A stretch of DNA of 64,000 nucleotides from a virus. The translations under genes were made by a program, and so were the position numbers. The notes beneath the pieces were generated by a model. The model did not search any database. It was not told the origin of the DNA and saw nothing but the letters and a program-made list of their open reading frames with translations. Below, one piece after another: positions 7,779-15,077 of this stretch. Within the stretch, counting starts at the first letter, position 1; the number at the start of each line of letters is the position of its first letter. Where the stretch lies: the IMG/VR virus record IMGVR_UViG_3300030102_008089, positions 22,836-86,835 of that record; one strand, written 5' to 3'.

Positions 7779-7837
7779 TGGGGTACCCCAATGTTAGTCC
7801 CTAGGGGTTGCCTACTCCCCCAGGGTGTGCTAGGGAC
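7779..7837 (+). other. Compact structured element with perfect palindrome
   Basis: A perfect 12-base palindrome, TGGGGTACCCCA, lies at 7779-7790. Immediately after, GTCCCTAG at 7797-7804 pairs exactly with CTAGGGAC at 7830-7837, with an inner GGGG (7804-7807) and CCCC (7816-7819). No T-run follows, so this is not a classical terminator. It could be a Rho-independent stop variant, an RNA processing element or a protein-binding site. Confidence 0.55.
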
Positions 7838-7892
7838 ATTTAAAACGGATGGCTAATTTTTCCAGATCTTAACTTTTAAGGAAGAAAGAATA

Positions 7893-7970
7893 ATGAATGA
7901 ACTTATTAGTGTTTTATTTGGATTCATCATCGGAGGCTACATCCTCTGGATTTGGAGACGTATACAATGA
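7893..7970 (+). CDS. Membrane microprotein, 25 residues
   Basis: ATG at 7893 follows AAGGAAGAAAG. One hydrophobic helix, LISVLFGFIIGGYILWIW, is followed by a short basic tail. Its stop overlaps the start of the next gene (ATGA). This is a typical phage membrane microprotein and no family is recognised. Confidence 0.6.
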   Translation: MNELISVLFGFIIGGYILWIWRRIQ

Positions 7971-8182
7971 TTAAAGTGGGTGATATTGTTTTTAAAAGAT
8001 ACAAGGGTGGGTTTAGAGATAAGAAACCAAATGAATCTGAACTGGGACTAGTTATTAAAGAGTACAAAGAGAAGGGGGCTATCCCACAATACTATGTTCA
8101 GTTTAATCAGAAAGATCCTCTTTGGTTTTACCAGCACGACCTCCATAAAATCGAATGGGGAGAAAGAAGAAAAAATGCATAA
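7967..8182 (+). CDS. Small SH3-like barrel protein
   Basis: A 71-residue basic protein from ATG 7967. The opening IKVGDIVFKRYKGG and later GLVIKEYKEK...YYVQF follow the beta-barrel pattern of SH3-like/KOW phage proteins. It is the first of several similar small proteins in 8-9.2 kb. It may bind nucleic acid or protein; the function is unknown. Confidence 0.65.
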   Translation: MIKVGDIVFKRYKGGFRDKKPNESELGLVIKEYKEKGAIPQYYVQFNQKDPLWFYQHDLHKIEWGERRKNA

Positions 8183-8423
8183 TATAAAAATGGACATTCC
8201 ACAGTTTGACGAAGAAAATATTAATCTTGTTAAAGCTGCCGAGATATTAGAACAAATTGGTAATGAGCCTAACCCTACAGCCAACGAGTTCTACGCCCAG
8301 TTGGTTGTAAGTGACTTTCCTGTAGATGAACACGAAGAGATTATCCTTGCGGCAATTTCTATTGAGACTATGATGCAACTTGATACAGCCTTTGATGAGC
8401 AGTTCGAACCAACCATTCACTAA
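8175..8423 (+). CDS. Acidic orphan protein
   Basis: An 82-residue acidic helical protein from ATG 8175, overlapping the preceding gene by eight bases and ending on the A of the next ATG. It is rich in Glu, Asn and Pro and has no membrane segment. No family is recognised. Confidence 0.65.
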   Translation: MHNIKMDIPQFDEENINLVKAAEILEQIGNEPNPTANEFYAQLVVSDFPVDEHEEIILAAISIETMMQLDTAFDEQFEPTIH

Positions 8424-8632
8424 TGTACCACCCAGGTGATCTTGTACAGGTAACTCTTGACTGCGACATTAAGTACTTCTGGGGCAAGATGGCAATAGTT
8501 GTGCAATGTATGGGACAGGATGCCACCGATCACGCTAACGGCAATTACTACAAGATTCAGTTTGATGACGGCAAATGCCACATCTTCTACGACAAGGAAC
8601 TATCATTGCTCTCAAAAGGCAGAAAGAAATAA
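8423..8632 (+). CDS. Small SH3-like barrel protein
   Basis: A 69-residue protein opening YHPGDLVQVTLD, with MAIVVQCMG and YYKIQFDDGK in the pattern of a five-stranded barrel. It is similar in design to the products at 7967, 8635 and 8988. No function is known. Confidence 0.65.
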   Translation: MYHPGDLVQVTLDCDIKYFWGKMAIVVQCMGQDATDHANGNYYKIQFDDGKCHIFYDKELSLLSKGRKK

Positions 8633-8634
8633 TA

Positions 8635-8835
8635 ATGAAAATCGGAGATCTTGTAGAGTTTTCCTATGGCAGACTAGGCGGACAGATTGGCGGCATTGGC
8701 CTACTAGCAGGCAACATTAATGATGACGCTGTAGAAGTACTGTTTATGGGAAAGTCATACCGAGTACACAAACAATTCGTTAAACCAATTTCTATAGTAC
8801 GAAAGGACGATGTAAATGACAACCAAGACAACTAG
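8635..8835 (+). CDS. Small SH3-like barrel protein
   Basis: A 66-residue protein from ATG 8635, preceded by AGAAAGAAATAATA. The MKIGDLVEFSYGRLGGQIGG opening and VEVLFMGKSYRV resemble the neighbouring barrel proteins. It overlaps the next gene by 20 bases. Confidence 0.65.
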   Translation: MKIGDLVEFSYGRLGGQIGGIGLLAGNINDDAVEVLFMGKSYRVHKQFVKPISIVRKDDVNDNQDN

Positions 8836-9004
8836 AAAGCCGACAAGGGTTGAGAAACTGCGGGAACAGATTGAGCACCTTTCTGTAGATGCCGAGTACG
8901 CAGGTCGAGAAGGGGATTCAGCATATTCCCAACAGGTAAACAAGAAGCTCGACAAGCTTTATAATATGTTGGATAGGATTGCCAGCCGTGGTAAAAAACT
9001 TTAA
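8816..9004 (+). CDS. Small coiled-coil protein
   Basis: A 62-residue highly charged helical protein with heptad-like EKLREQIEHL and KLDKLYNMLDRI segments. It overlaps genes on both sides. No family is recognised; dimerisation is likely. Confidence 0.6.
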   Translation: MTTKTTRKPTRVEKLREQIEHLSVDAEYAGREGDSAYSQQVNKKLDKLYNMLDRIASRGKKL

Positions 9005-9206
9005 AGTAGGGGACCTCGTGCGAATGGAGCCCGTTTCAGAAGCTTTCGCAGCCCTGCCTGCTGCTAACAGTCTGGTGATCGTAACGAACGAGTTGCCAAG
9101 TAGTACACGATTCTTTTATGGTCGTGTCTGCTCCACGGGCGATGAGCACCTTTGGAACTATGATCAGTTTTGCCTGCTATCCCGTGCAGGTGAAAAAAAT
9201 TTCTAG
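8988..9206 (+). CDS. Small SH3-like barrel protein
   Basis: A 72-residue product from GTG 8988 (TTG 8979 is an alternative). It opens VKNFKVGDLVRMEP, the same VGDLV signature as its neighbours, and continues with beta-type segments SLVIVTNEL and RFFYGRV. The function is unknown. Confidence 0.6.
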   Translation: MVKNFKVGDLVRMEPVSEAFAALPAANSLVIVTNELPSSTRFFYGRVCSTGDEHLWNYDQFCLLSRAGEKNF

Positions 9207-9226
9207 AAAAATTTTCGGGATTTTTA

Positions 9227-9463
9227 ATGACCCCTGTTTTAGACTTACATGGATTCAAACACGAGGAGGTGGAGAATGAGGTTGCGAGATTCTTACATCT
9301 ATGGATGGGCAAAAATCTATTTGCTGACATTATCACTGGTCATAGTGAAACGATGTCCAACTTGGTTCTCAAAGTTGTTACGGCTTACGGATTAGAATAT
9401 ATGACTGGGCTTCCTGCCCACCCTGGAAGGATTAGAGTGGTGATGTATGACGAGTTTCATTAG
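9227..9463 (+). CDS. Smr-domain-like protein
   Basis: A 78-residue protein with LDLHGFKHEEVENEV at the start, a central ADIITGHSE, and a C-terminal GLPAHPGRIRVVM. This order (DLHG, a (T/H)GH/K loop, then a Gly-rich C-terminal strand) is that of Smr domains, which bind or nick nucleic acids in MutS2 and in stand-alone proteins. The usual HGxG loop is replaced by TGHSE, so nuclease activity is uncertain. Confidence 0.75.
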   Translation: MTPVLDLHGFKHEEVENEVARFLHLWMGKNLFADIITGHSETMSNLVLKVVTAYGLEYMTGLPAHPGRIRVVMYDEFH

Positions 9464-9593
9464 TAATTTAGCAGAGATTGTAATGTATACCCTGGCCTGG
9501 TTTGTGATAAGTTGCGGTTTCGCTTTTATTATTGCTGCTGCGTTCTTTGGGTACCCCGAAGAAAAAGATAAGGAAAATCAAGATGTTGTATAA
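9447..9593 (+). CDS. Membrane microprotein, 48 residues
   Basis: The start lies within the Smr-like gene. One membrane helix (LAWFVISCGFAFIIAAAFFG) is followed by an acidic tail, YPEEKDKEN. Its 3' end overlaps the next start at 9583. No family is recognised. Confidence 0.6.
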   Translation: MTSFISNLAEIVMYTLAWFVISCGFAFIIAAAFFGYPEEKDKENQDVV

Positions 9594-9930
9594 GTCATTG
9601 TTTTTACTAGTATTTGCAAATATGTTCAACCAAGCATACCAAATGCAAGAAATTAAATGCCCTCGGTGGGTACCAAATACTAATCAAGTCTTGCCTCATG
9701 GTGTTACGCTCTCACCTGAATTGGAGCTAAAGAACCGAGTTCGCTGCTATTGTGAGGTTGTGTTACCTCAAGAACGAGGTTGTATCGCTAATAACGTGCC
9801 AAGAAACCTCTGTAAGGCTCGCACGGCTACATGGGTCGAAGATAACTTGATGCTACGAGAAAATTTTAGGCGAGCGCAAGCGCCTGCTCCACTACCTCAA
9901 CGGGATAGGATGATGAATGTCGAGCCGTAG
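9583..9930 (+). CDS. Secreted cysteine-containing protein
   Basis: A 115-residue protein from ATG 9583. The N-terminus LYKSLFLLVFANMFNQAYQ is a signal-peptide-like segment. The mature part has five cysteines (CPRW, CYC, GC, LC), which could form disulfides in the periplasm or outside the cell. It overlaps the PilX-like gene by 14 bases, suggesting a joint role at the envelope. No family is recognised. Confidence 0.65.
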   Translation: MLYKSLFLLVFANMFNQAYQMQEIKCPRWVPNTNQVLPHGVTLSPELELKNRVRCYCEVVLPQERGCIANNVPRNLCKARTATWVEDNLMLRENFRRAQAPAPLPQRDRMMNVEP

Positions 9931-10321
9931 GGGAGTTACTCTTGTTATGGTCTTGGTAATGTCTGCTCTTATTGGTATGAGTGCAATGTTATTATTTTCT
10001 ACCACGAATTTAGAAATGATGATTGTGGGCAATAAGCGCCGTCATAACCAAGCAAAAATTTCGGCGACGAGCGGGCTCAATCATTTCACCGCTCTTAACT
10101 TGGATTACAACACACTTAGAGGGCGGGCTGGCGGTCTGCAAACTTTACAGGTTCTGCCTGCGACCCGATTGTCCGATAAAACTCACTACGAGGTAAAAGT
10201 ACACTTCTCTCCTAGCCTAAGTGCGGGGCAATATGTGGTCGAAAGTGTTGGTTATTATACTAAGGGGAATAAAATTTTGGCCAAGCATCCAATAAAAGCT
10301 ATTTTCGAAGGCGAGCAATAG
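9917..10321 (+). CDS. PilX-like type IV minor-pilin protein
   Basis: A 134-residue protein. The first 45 residues have a short basic leader (MSSRRG), a hydrophobic helix VTLVMVLVMSALIGMSAMLL, and then TNLEMMIVGNKRRHNQA, closely following the PilX N-terminal pattern of minor pilins (RG-(V/S)-(T/A)-L, then a MxGNxRxxNxA motif). The prepilin peptidase site would be G6-V7. The C-terminal part is beta-rich. Minor pilins prime pili and mediate adhesion. A phage copy could modify host pili; that is inference. Confidence 0.75.
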   Translation: MSSRRGVTLVMVLVMSALIGMSAMLLFSTTNLEMMIVGNKRRHNQAKISATSGLNHFTALNLDYNTLRGRAGGLQTLQVLPATRLSDKTHYEVKVHFSPSLSAGQYVVESVGYYTKGNKILAKHPIKAIFEGEQ

Positions 10322-10360
10322 AAAAATAAAACTACTTATTGTTACGGCGGGAGCTTTTTA

Positions 10361-10483
10361 ATGATTACAAAGACAAAATTTTGGAAAACAATTAAAAAAC
10401 AACTTAAAGGCATCGAACACTCTAAGAGATTTACCGCAGAAATTATGAAACGTGTCAAGGAGACACCCCAAGATGAGAATTAA
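10361..10483 (+). CDS. Small basic helical protein, 40 residues
   Basis: ATG at 10361 lies eight bases after GGGAG. The product is Lys-rich (FWKTIKKQLKGIEHSKRF) and ends overlapping the next gene. Its amphipathic basic helix resembles the tags of the genes that follow, but it is not clearly a member. No family is recognised. Confidence 0.5.
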   Translation: MITKTKFWKTIKKQLKGIEHSKRFTAEIMKRVKETPQDEN

Positions 10484-10673
10484 AATATCAGATCTGCGTA
10501 AAATTGTTAGAGAAATGATAAAAGAGGCAGCCGCAGAAGGCAAGATGCAGAAGATATACCGCAACTCTTATAAAAAAATGATCAGCAAAGCTTCTACTGG
10601 AGGCAACAAGAACACGCCACCATTCACTAAGAAAGCTGCAAAGCCTGGAAAGTCAGGATTGGGTCCTTTTTGA
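10473..10673 (+). CDS. Small virion-type protein with capsid-targeting-like N-terminus
   Basis: A 66-residue basic protein from ATG 10473, with AAGGAG upstream. The N-terminus IKISDLRKIVREMIKEA is an amphipathic helix ending in I-K-E, matching the (I/L)-x-E rule of the T4 prohead protease. Similar leaders occur in six genes after it. The remainder is Lys/Gly-rich (KAAKPGKSGLGPF) and disordered-looking. An internal head protein is inferred. Confidence 0.65.
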   Translation: MRIKISDLRKIVREMIKEAAAEGKMQKIYRNSYKKMISKASTGGNKNTPPFTKKAAKPGKSGLGPF

Positions 10674-10674
10674 G

Positions 10675-11499
10675 ATGGGATCTAATCATAAGTGGAAACA
10701 ATTTATTAATGAATCCGTTAAAGTATATGTCCACGGATATATAAAACCTTTAGCCGCTTTTCATACCCTACAAGAATGGGAAACACTTTTTGTCAATAAA
10801 ATTTTAAAGTTTCAAGAAGAAGGTAATTACGTTAGTCATGGACATGGTGAGCTTGTAGGACCTCAAGAACTTTTAGATTTAATAGAAGATTTTTACGGGT
10901 TCCAGCTAAATGTTGATGTAGATAGGTATGATTTGCTGACTCAGAAGAATGTACTTGATCATATTGAAGATTTTGTTAATCATAGATACTGGTCATTAGC
11001 TAATGAATTTGGACAATATTTTGACGACATCTCTGACCTTAAGTTTGCTTACTTTTATTCTCGTGGTGATCTAGAGCCATACGTCTTGGTTGACGAAACT
11101 TTTACCGAACAGATATATGGGTCTACTAATAATATTAAGACGCTCTATCATTACACGCACAAAGAAGGTGTAGACAGAATACAACGTGCCATTGAAAGCG
11201 GGGATCCATTTGATATTTCTGCATACACAATGGCAAAGCGAGACTTCTTCCGTCAAAAATCAAATCTGATAATGGAGTTTGAGGGGAATGTCAGAGCAGG
11301 CTTCCGTAGTGATGTTAAATCTTATTCTGTCAGTAATGGTCGGAAGTGTGTAAATCTACACAGACTTGGATACCCTGGCAAAGGAAAAGATAATCTCTGC
11401 ACTGACTTAGAGAACGATTGCAATGGAGAATTAAAGACTTCCCTGTGGAATGAATTTATTGTAACTCCTGTAAAGATTTTAGAAGTTTATGAAAAATGA
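10675..11499 (+). CDS. Tagged protein with ADP-ribosyltransferase-like C-terminal part
   Basis: A 274-residue protein whose N-terminus HKWKQFINES resembles the WRKFLKE tag of the downstream genes and T4 internal-protein leaders; FINE gives an I-x-E site. From about residue 160 the segment TLYHYTHKEGVDRI resembles the Y-H-Y-T strand that opens many phage and toxin ADP-ribosyltransferase domains. The catalytic glutamate cannot be placed with confidence; the end, LWNEFIVTPVKIL, is a typical closing strand. Its stop overlaps the next start. Confidence 0.65.
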   Translation: MGSNHKWKQFINESVKVYVHGYIKPLAAFHTLQEWETLFVNKILKFQEEGNYVSHGHGELVGPQELLDLIEDFYGFQLNVDVDRYDLLTQKNVLDHIEDFVNHRYWSLANEFGQYFDDISDLKFAYFYSRGDLEPYVLVDETFTEQIYGSTNNIKTLYHYTHKEGVDRIQRAIESGDPFDISAYTMAKRDFFRQKSNLIMEFEGNVRAGFRSDVKSYSVSNGRKCVNLHRLGYPGKGKDNLCTDLENDCNGELKTSLWNEFIVTPVKILEVYEK

Positions 11500-12209
11500 G
11501 AGACCTGCTCAAGAAAATGATAATGGAAGAAATTATCAGAGGCAGAGCCCTTGACCGCTATGCCACTATGGCTAGCAGAGAAACCATAGACGCTATCAAG
11601 AATGAAGCAGTCAGGGAAGCCTTCAATACTAATGGCAGGGCTGACTTCGCACTGGACGTTCCAGAAATTACAGACGATATAGACTACTTGAGAACAATTA
11701 TTATTAGGCTCCGTGAGGGCGACTATGTTGCTGCTGATGGTTCGTATGAATTTGATTTGGATGCTGATGACGAACAGCGTAAGACTTCCGACATTTATGT
11801 AAACATTACTCTGCCTCCTCGGTATGATGAAGATTATTCTTTTATGTCCCGCTTGGTTGCCGAGTTGAAGGAGACCTTCCGTCACGAGTTAGAACACAGT
11901 TCCCAGAGCACCGAGGAGTTGATGGCTGTACAGCGAGCAGTCCCAGACCGAGAGGTATGGAAAGACTTGGAGACAGCGGAGGATTATTACCTTTCTGATG
12001 CCGAGGTGAAGGCTCATGTGGCGGGCATCTACAAAAAGGCAAAGAGTTTCCGAAAGCCCGCTACAAATGTGTTGGAGCGAGTTTTAAATGTTATATATAA
12101 CACTGGCTTATACTACAATCACGACCCTGCAAAACTTGCAGAGTTGATGGAAAAGATACAAAGCCGCTGGGCGAACTATTTATTTAAGCGATATCGGAGG
12201 GCTAGATAA
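11496..12209 (+). CDS. Tagged putative zinc metalloprotease
   Basis: A 237-residue protein. The N-terminal helix RDLLKKMIMEEIIRGRA contains I-M-E, consistent with prohead-protease processing. At about residues 128-134 the sequence FRHELEHSSQ has an HExxH zinc-binding motif, followed by acidic segments that could supply the third ligand. It probably acts as a peptidase or a structural metalloprotein. The start overlaps the ART-like gene and the stop overlaps the next ATG. Confidence 0.65.
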   Translation: MRDLLKKMIMEEIIRGRALDRYATMASRETIDAIKNEAVREAFNTNGRADFALDVPEITDDIDYLRTIIIRLREGDYVAADGSYEFDLDADDEQRKTSDIYVNITLPPRYDEDYSFMSRLVAELKETFRHELEHSSQSTEELMAVQRAVPDREVWKDLETAEDYYLSDAEVKAHVAGIYKKAKSFRKPATNVLERVLNVIYNTGLYYNHDPAKLAELMEKIQSRWANYLFKRYRRAR

Positions 12210-13075
12210 TGAGCCATAAAATCCTAATGGAAAACTGGAGAAACTTTATTAGTAAGGAAAACTCCCAAAAGGATGTTTTAAACGAACAAGAAGGTGGGAG
12301 CTTTTTTAATCCAGACATCCCACTTAAATTAAGTGATGTTGACCCTGAGAAAGCAAAGAAGGTTGCTACTTCTGGGCGTAAGGACGGGGATGAGAACGAT
12401 GACGACATTAAAGCTGACTACAAGCCCGATGGCGTAGCTCCTGTTGGGAAATTAAAACCTTCTCAATCTAGTATGAACATTGAAAAAGCCTTGGCTTTTG
12501 TTTTGAATATGTTAAATCCAGATCACGAACTGCAAGCTGGCGGTGACCTGGAGGCTTTAATCAGCAAGGATCGATTTATAATGGACGGACACCATCGATG
12601 GATTGCTACAGCAATGATTGACCCTACGCTTAAAGTTGGCGGCTATTTAGTTCAGTTTCCTGCCAAACAATTAGTGGCTGTTTTAAACACGATGACAAAA
12701 GGTCTTTTTGGTCAGATGCAAGGAAATGAAGCCACAGGAGGATTTGAACAATTTAAACCTGGACCAATGAAAAAGCAGTTAATGCAATATTTAAATGCTG
12801 GTGTCTGGCAAATGAAACCAGAGGATGTTACGCAGGTTTTACAGAAATTTACAGGGTCACAGGAATCTGGAGAAGGTTTGGTAGATTTAGCCGTGGCTAA
12901 AATGGTCTCTAATCTAAAAGGTATCTCACTAGCTGTTCCCTCTTGGGCGGCCGAAAGAGAAGATATGCCAGTCATTGATAAACCAAATGTACCAAAAGCG
13001 GCAAAAGCTTTGAACACTGGAGAGGTTGATTGGAACCAGCCTTTAGCCGCCAATAGAAAAGAAAAAAATAAATAA
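12209..13075 (+). CDS. Tagged DGHHR-motif protein (ParB/Srx-like), paralogue 1
   Basis: A 288-residue protein. The tag ILMENWRNFISKE is nearly identical to that of the next two genes. The core has PVGKLKPSQSSM followed by FIMDGHHRWIATAMID at about residues 122-137. The GHHR box and the preceding 'L.PSQ' strand recall the ParB/sulfiredoxin-like fold, which can hydrolyse nucleotides or nick DNA. The C-terminus ends with a Lys-rich tail. Paralogue 2 follows after 11 bases. Confidence 0.7.
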   Translation: MSHKILMENWRNFISKENSQKDVLNEQEGGSFFNPDIPLKLSDVDPEKAKKVATSGRKDGDENDDDIKADYKPDGVAPVGKLKPSQSSMNIEKALAFVLNMLNPDHELQAGGDLEALISKDRFIMDGHHRWIATAMIDPTLKVGGYLVQFPAKQLVAVLNTMTKGLFGQMQGNEATGGFEQFKPGPMKKQLMQYLNAGVWQMKPEDVTQVLQKFTGSQESGEGLVDLAVAKMVSNLKGISLAVPSWAAEREDMPVIDKPNVPKAAKALNTGEVDWNQPLAANRKEKNK

Positions 13076-13086
13076 AGGGATATTTT

Positions 13087-13980
13087 ATGAAACTGTTGAT
13101 GGAAAATTGGAGAAAGTTTCTTAAGGAAGAGAAAGGTTCAGATCCAGAACAACAAAGAACTTTAAAAAACCTTTTAAACAAAAAGTATTCTTCTTTTGTG
13201 GATGGGCTTGAGAAACAAGTAAAAGATCCAAAGTTTGCTAACTTTTTAAGTATGGGGCTTAAACCAGATGATGGTGACGGACGAGACGACATCATAGCTG
13301 TTAGAAAAACAGCCATTCCCGTTAAGAAGTTACTTCCCACACAAAGTCAGATAGGATTAGCAGATTCTCTAGGGTGGATTAGCGAAAACAAGCCACAAGC
13401 TGCTGGAGAGTATGCAAAATTAACAGGTGGAAGTGCCGCTGATGTTGGTGGCAGAATTATAACAGCCAATGGAAAACATATTGTTGATGGACACCACAGG
13501 TGGTCACAGGTTTACTTACTAAATCCAGAGGCTAGTATACCAGTTTATGATTTTACTGTATCTGATAGTATGCCCGCTGAAGATCGTGGGAAGGCAGCAC
13601 TCAAATTAGCTCACCTTGCAATTGCTGCTGTTGACAAAGCGGTACCGCTTGTGGCTGCTGATGCCGCAACCGATATTTATGCAACGCAAGGAGATGAAAA
13701 CAAAATTAAACAAATATTAAACAAGACCATAAGTGATGAGATGGTAAAATCTTTATCAGATGCTTATGGTGTTTCTTCTAGAGATGAGGTGGTAAACAAA
13801 GTAACTAATAATGCCTTGTCTCTTTATAAGGGCACTAAGGCTGCCGCAGCCAAAGGACCAGAACGTGGTGAGATGCCACAAACAGCAGGAACTCCCGATT
13901 TTGGAGACACTGACCCTCTAGATAAAATGAAAGCTATGAGGGCAGGTTCTGTTAATTGGAAGACTCCCTCTGGGGAGTAG
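13087..13980 (+). CDS. Tagged DGHHR-motif protein (ParB/Srx-like), paralogue 2
   Basis: A 297-residue protein with tag MKLLMENWRKFLKEE. It shares with paralogue 1 the sequence order LPTQSQIGLAD (paralogue 1 LKPSQSSMNIEK), then HIVDGHHRWSQVYLLNPEA, and the same C-terminal ending in which G-x-V-(D/N)-W precedes the tail (GSVNWKTP versus GEVDWNQP). Overall identity is low, so the duplication is old or the two were acquired separately. A ParB-like nucleotide- or DNA-handling role after injection is inferred. Confidence 0.7.
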   Translation: MKLLMENWRKFLKEEKGSDPEQQRTLKNLLNKKYSSFVDGLEKQVKDPKFANFLSMGLKPDDGDGRDDIIAVRKTAIPVKKLLPTQSQIGLADSLGWISENKPQAAGEYAKLTGGSAADVGGRIITANGKHIVDGHHRWSQVYLLNPEASIPVYDFTVSDSMPAEDRGKAALKLAHLAIAAVDKAVPLVAADAATDIYATQGDENKIKQILNKTISDEMVKSLSDAYGVSSRDEVVNKVTNNALSLYKGTKAAAAKGPERGEMPQTAGTPDFGDTDPLDKMKAMRAGSVNWKTPSGE

Positions 13981-13988
13981 TACTGTCC

Positions 13989-15077
13989 ATGAGACTCATA
14001 ATGGAAAATTGGCGCAAGTTCCTAAAGGAAGGCATCAGCCCAGTCGTGTATCACTACACCAGTGGTCTTGATAAATCCCAAAAGATCCTAGAAGAAAATC
14101 GTTTCCTTACCTCTGGTGCTTATACTAAGGGTGAAGTTGAAACTCGATTTGGTAAAGGTAAACTTTATTATTTTTCTACCGCAAGAACGCCAATGGGAGC
14201 ATACACTGGAACATATCCTCAAGGAGCTATCTTTAAATTGGACGGACGAGCTTTGGCTCAGAAATACAAAGGAGCCCCTGTTGATTACTATGGTTCCGCA
14301 GAACGGGGCTCATCTAAAAAAGCAGCGGGTGGCTACTTTGGCGAAGAGGGATTTGAGGCAGAAGATAGAATTATAACTAATGAGCCGTATATCGAAGACG
14401 CCGACAGATATATTGATGAGATACATTTTGCTATTCCTTTGTATAGATTTACACAAGATTTTATGGAGACCAAGCCAACTAGAAAGCCTGGAAGCGCCAT
14501 AGAAGGATATGTAATGGAAGGACTTGAAAAAGGCGTTGCTATAGCGGAGCAAAGAAACATTCCTTACTATATCCACATTGATAAAACAACTTGGCCGAAT
14601 GTTGAGGTTGGAAAAAAGAAAGCACTTACTAGTCTGTCTCAATTTATGGAAGAAGTAGAAAAGGCTGGTGTCGAAGTTCGTGAGCGACCTGATATGTCTG
14701 GTGTGACTCAAAGAGAGGGCAGATCTACAAGAGAGGATGAAGTGTTCAGATACTATGTCGTGGCTAAGAGTATTCTTGCTGGCGATAAAGAACTTGATGT
14801 ATCGGAAATTAAGGGTCGTAGTCGTTATTCTCCAGAGGAGATGCGTAGAGAAAATGCTCAGAAGATTTTTAAGAAGATCACTACTGGTGACCCTGATCCG
14901 ACTGGTCGATATCATCCGCAAATTAATAACGCACTTCACAGTGTTGGCAGAGAACCACAGAGTCGTGAAACTTTGGAACTTTTATCTTCTTTGTTCCGCC
15001 AAACAAAACAATCGACGCTAAAAGGTTTTGAGAACTATTTAAGAAAGGTTTATGAAAAAAATCATGGGGACCAATAA
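13989..15077 (+). CDS. Tagged ADP-ribosyltransferase-like protein
   Basis: A 362-residue protein. I choose ATG 13989 because it gives the tag MRLIMENWRKFLKEG directly; a longer frame begins at 13956. After the tag come VVYHYTSGLDKSQKIL, then KLYYFSTARTPMGAY, a strand GAIFKLDGRAL, and later EAEDRIITNEPYI before EIHFAIPLY. This order (Y-H-Y-T strand, S-T-A/R-x-x turn, late E-x-E/D-R) fits an ADP-ribosyltransferase fold. T4 packages and injects its ADP-ribosyltransferase Alt, giving a functional precedent. Confidence 0.7.
   Translation: MRLIMENWRKFLKEGISPVVYHYTSGLDKSQKILEENRFLTSGAYTKGEVETRFGKGKLYYFSTARTPMGAYTGTYPQGAIFKLDGRALAQKYKGAPVDYYGSAERGSSKKAAGGYFGEEGFEAEDRIITNEPYIEDADRYIDEIHFAIPLYRFTQDFMETKPTRKPGSAIEGYVMEGLEKGVAIAEQRNIPYYIHIDKTTWPNVEVGKKKALTSLSQFMEEVEKAGVEVRERPDMSGVTQREGRSTREDEVFRYYVVAKSILAGDKELDVSEIKGRSRYSPEEMRRENAQKIFKKITTGDPDPTGRYHPQINNALHSVGREPQSRETLELLSSLFRQTKQSTLKGFENYLRKVYEKNHGDQ

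Noticed and set aside
14310-14939. Minus-strand frame opposite the tagged ART-like gene
   Set aside because: No start signal, biased composition and opposite a recognisable gene.
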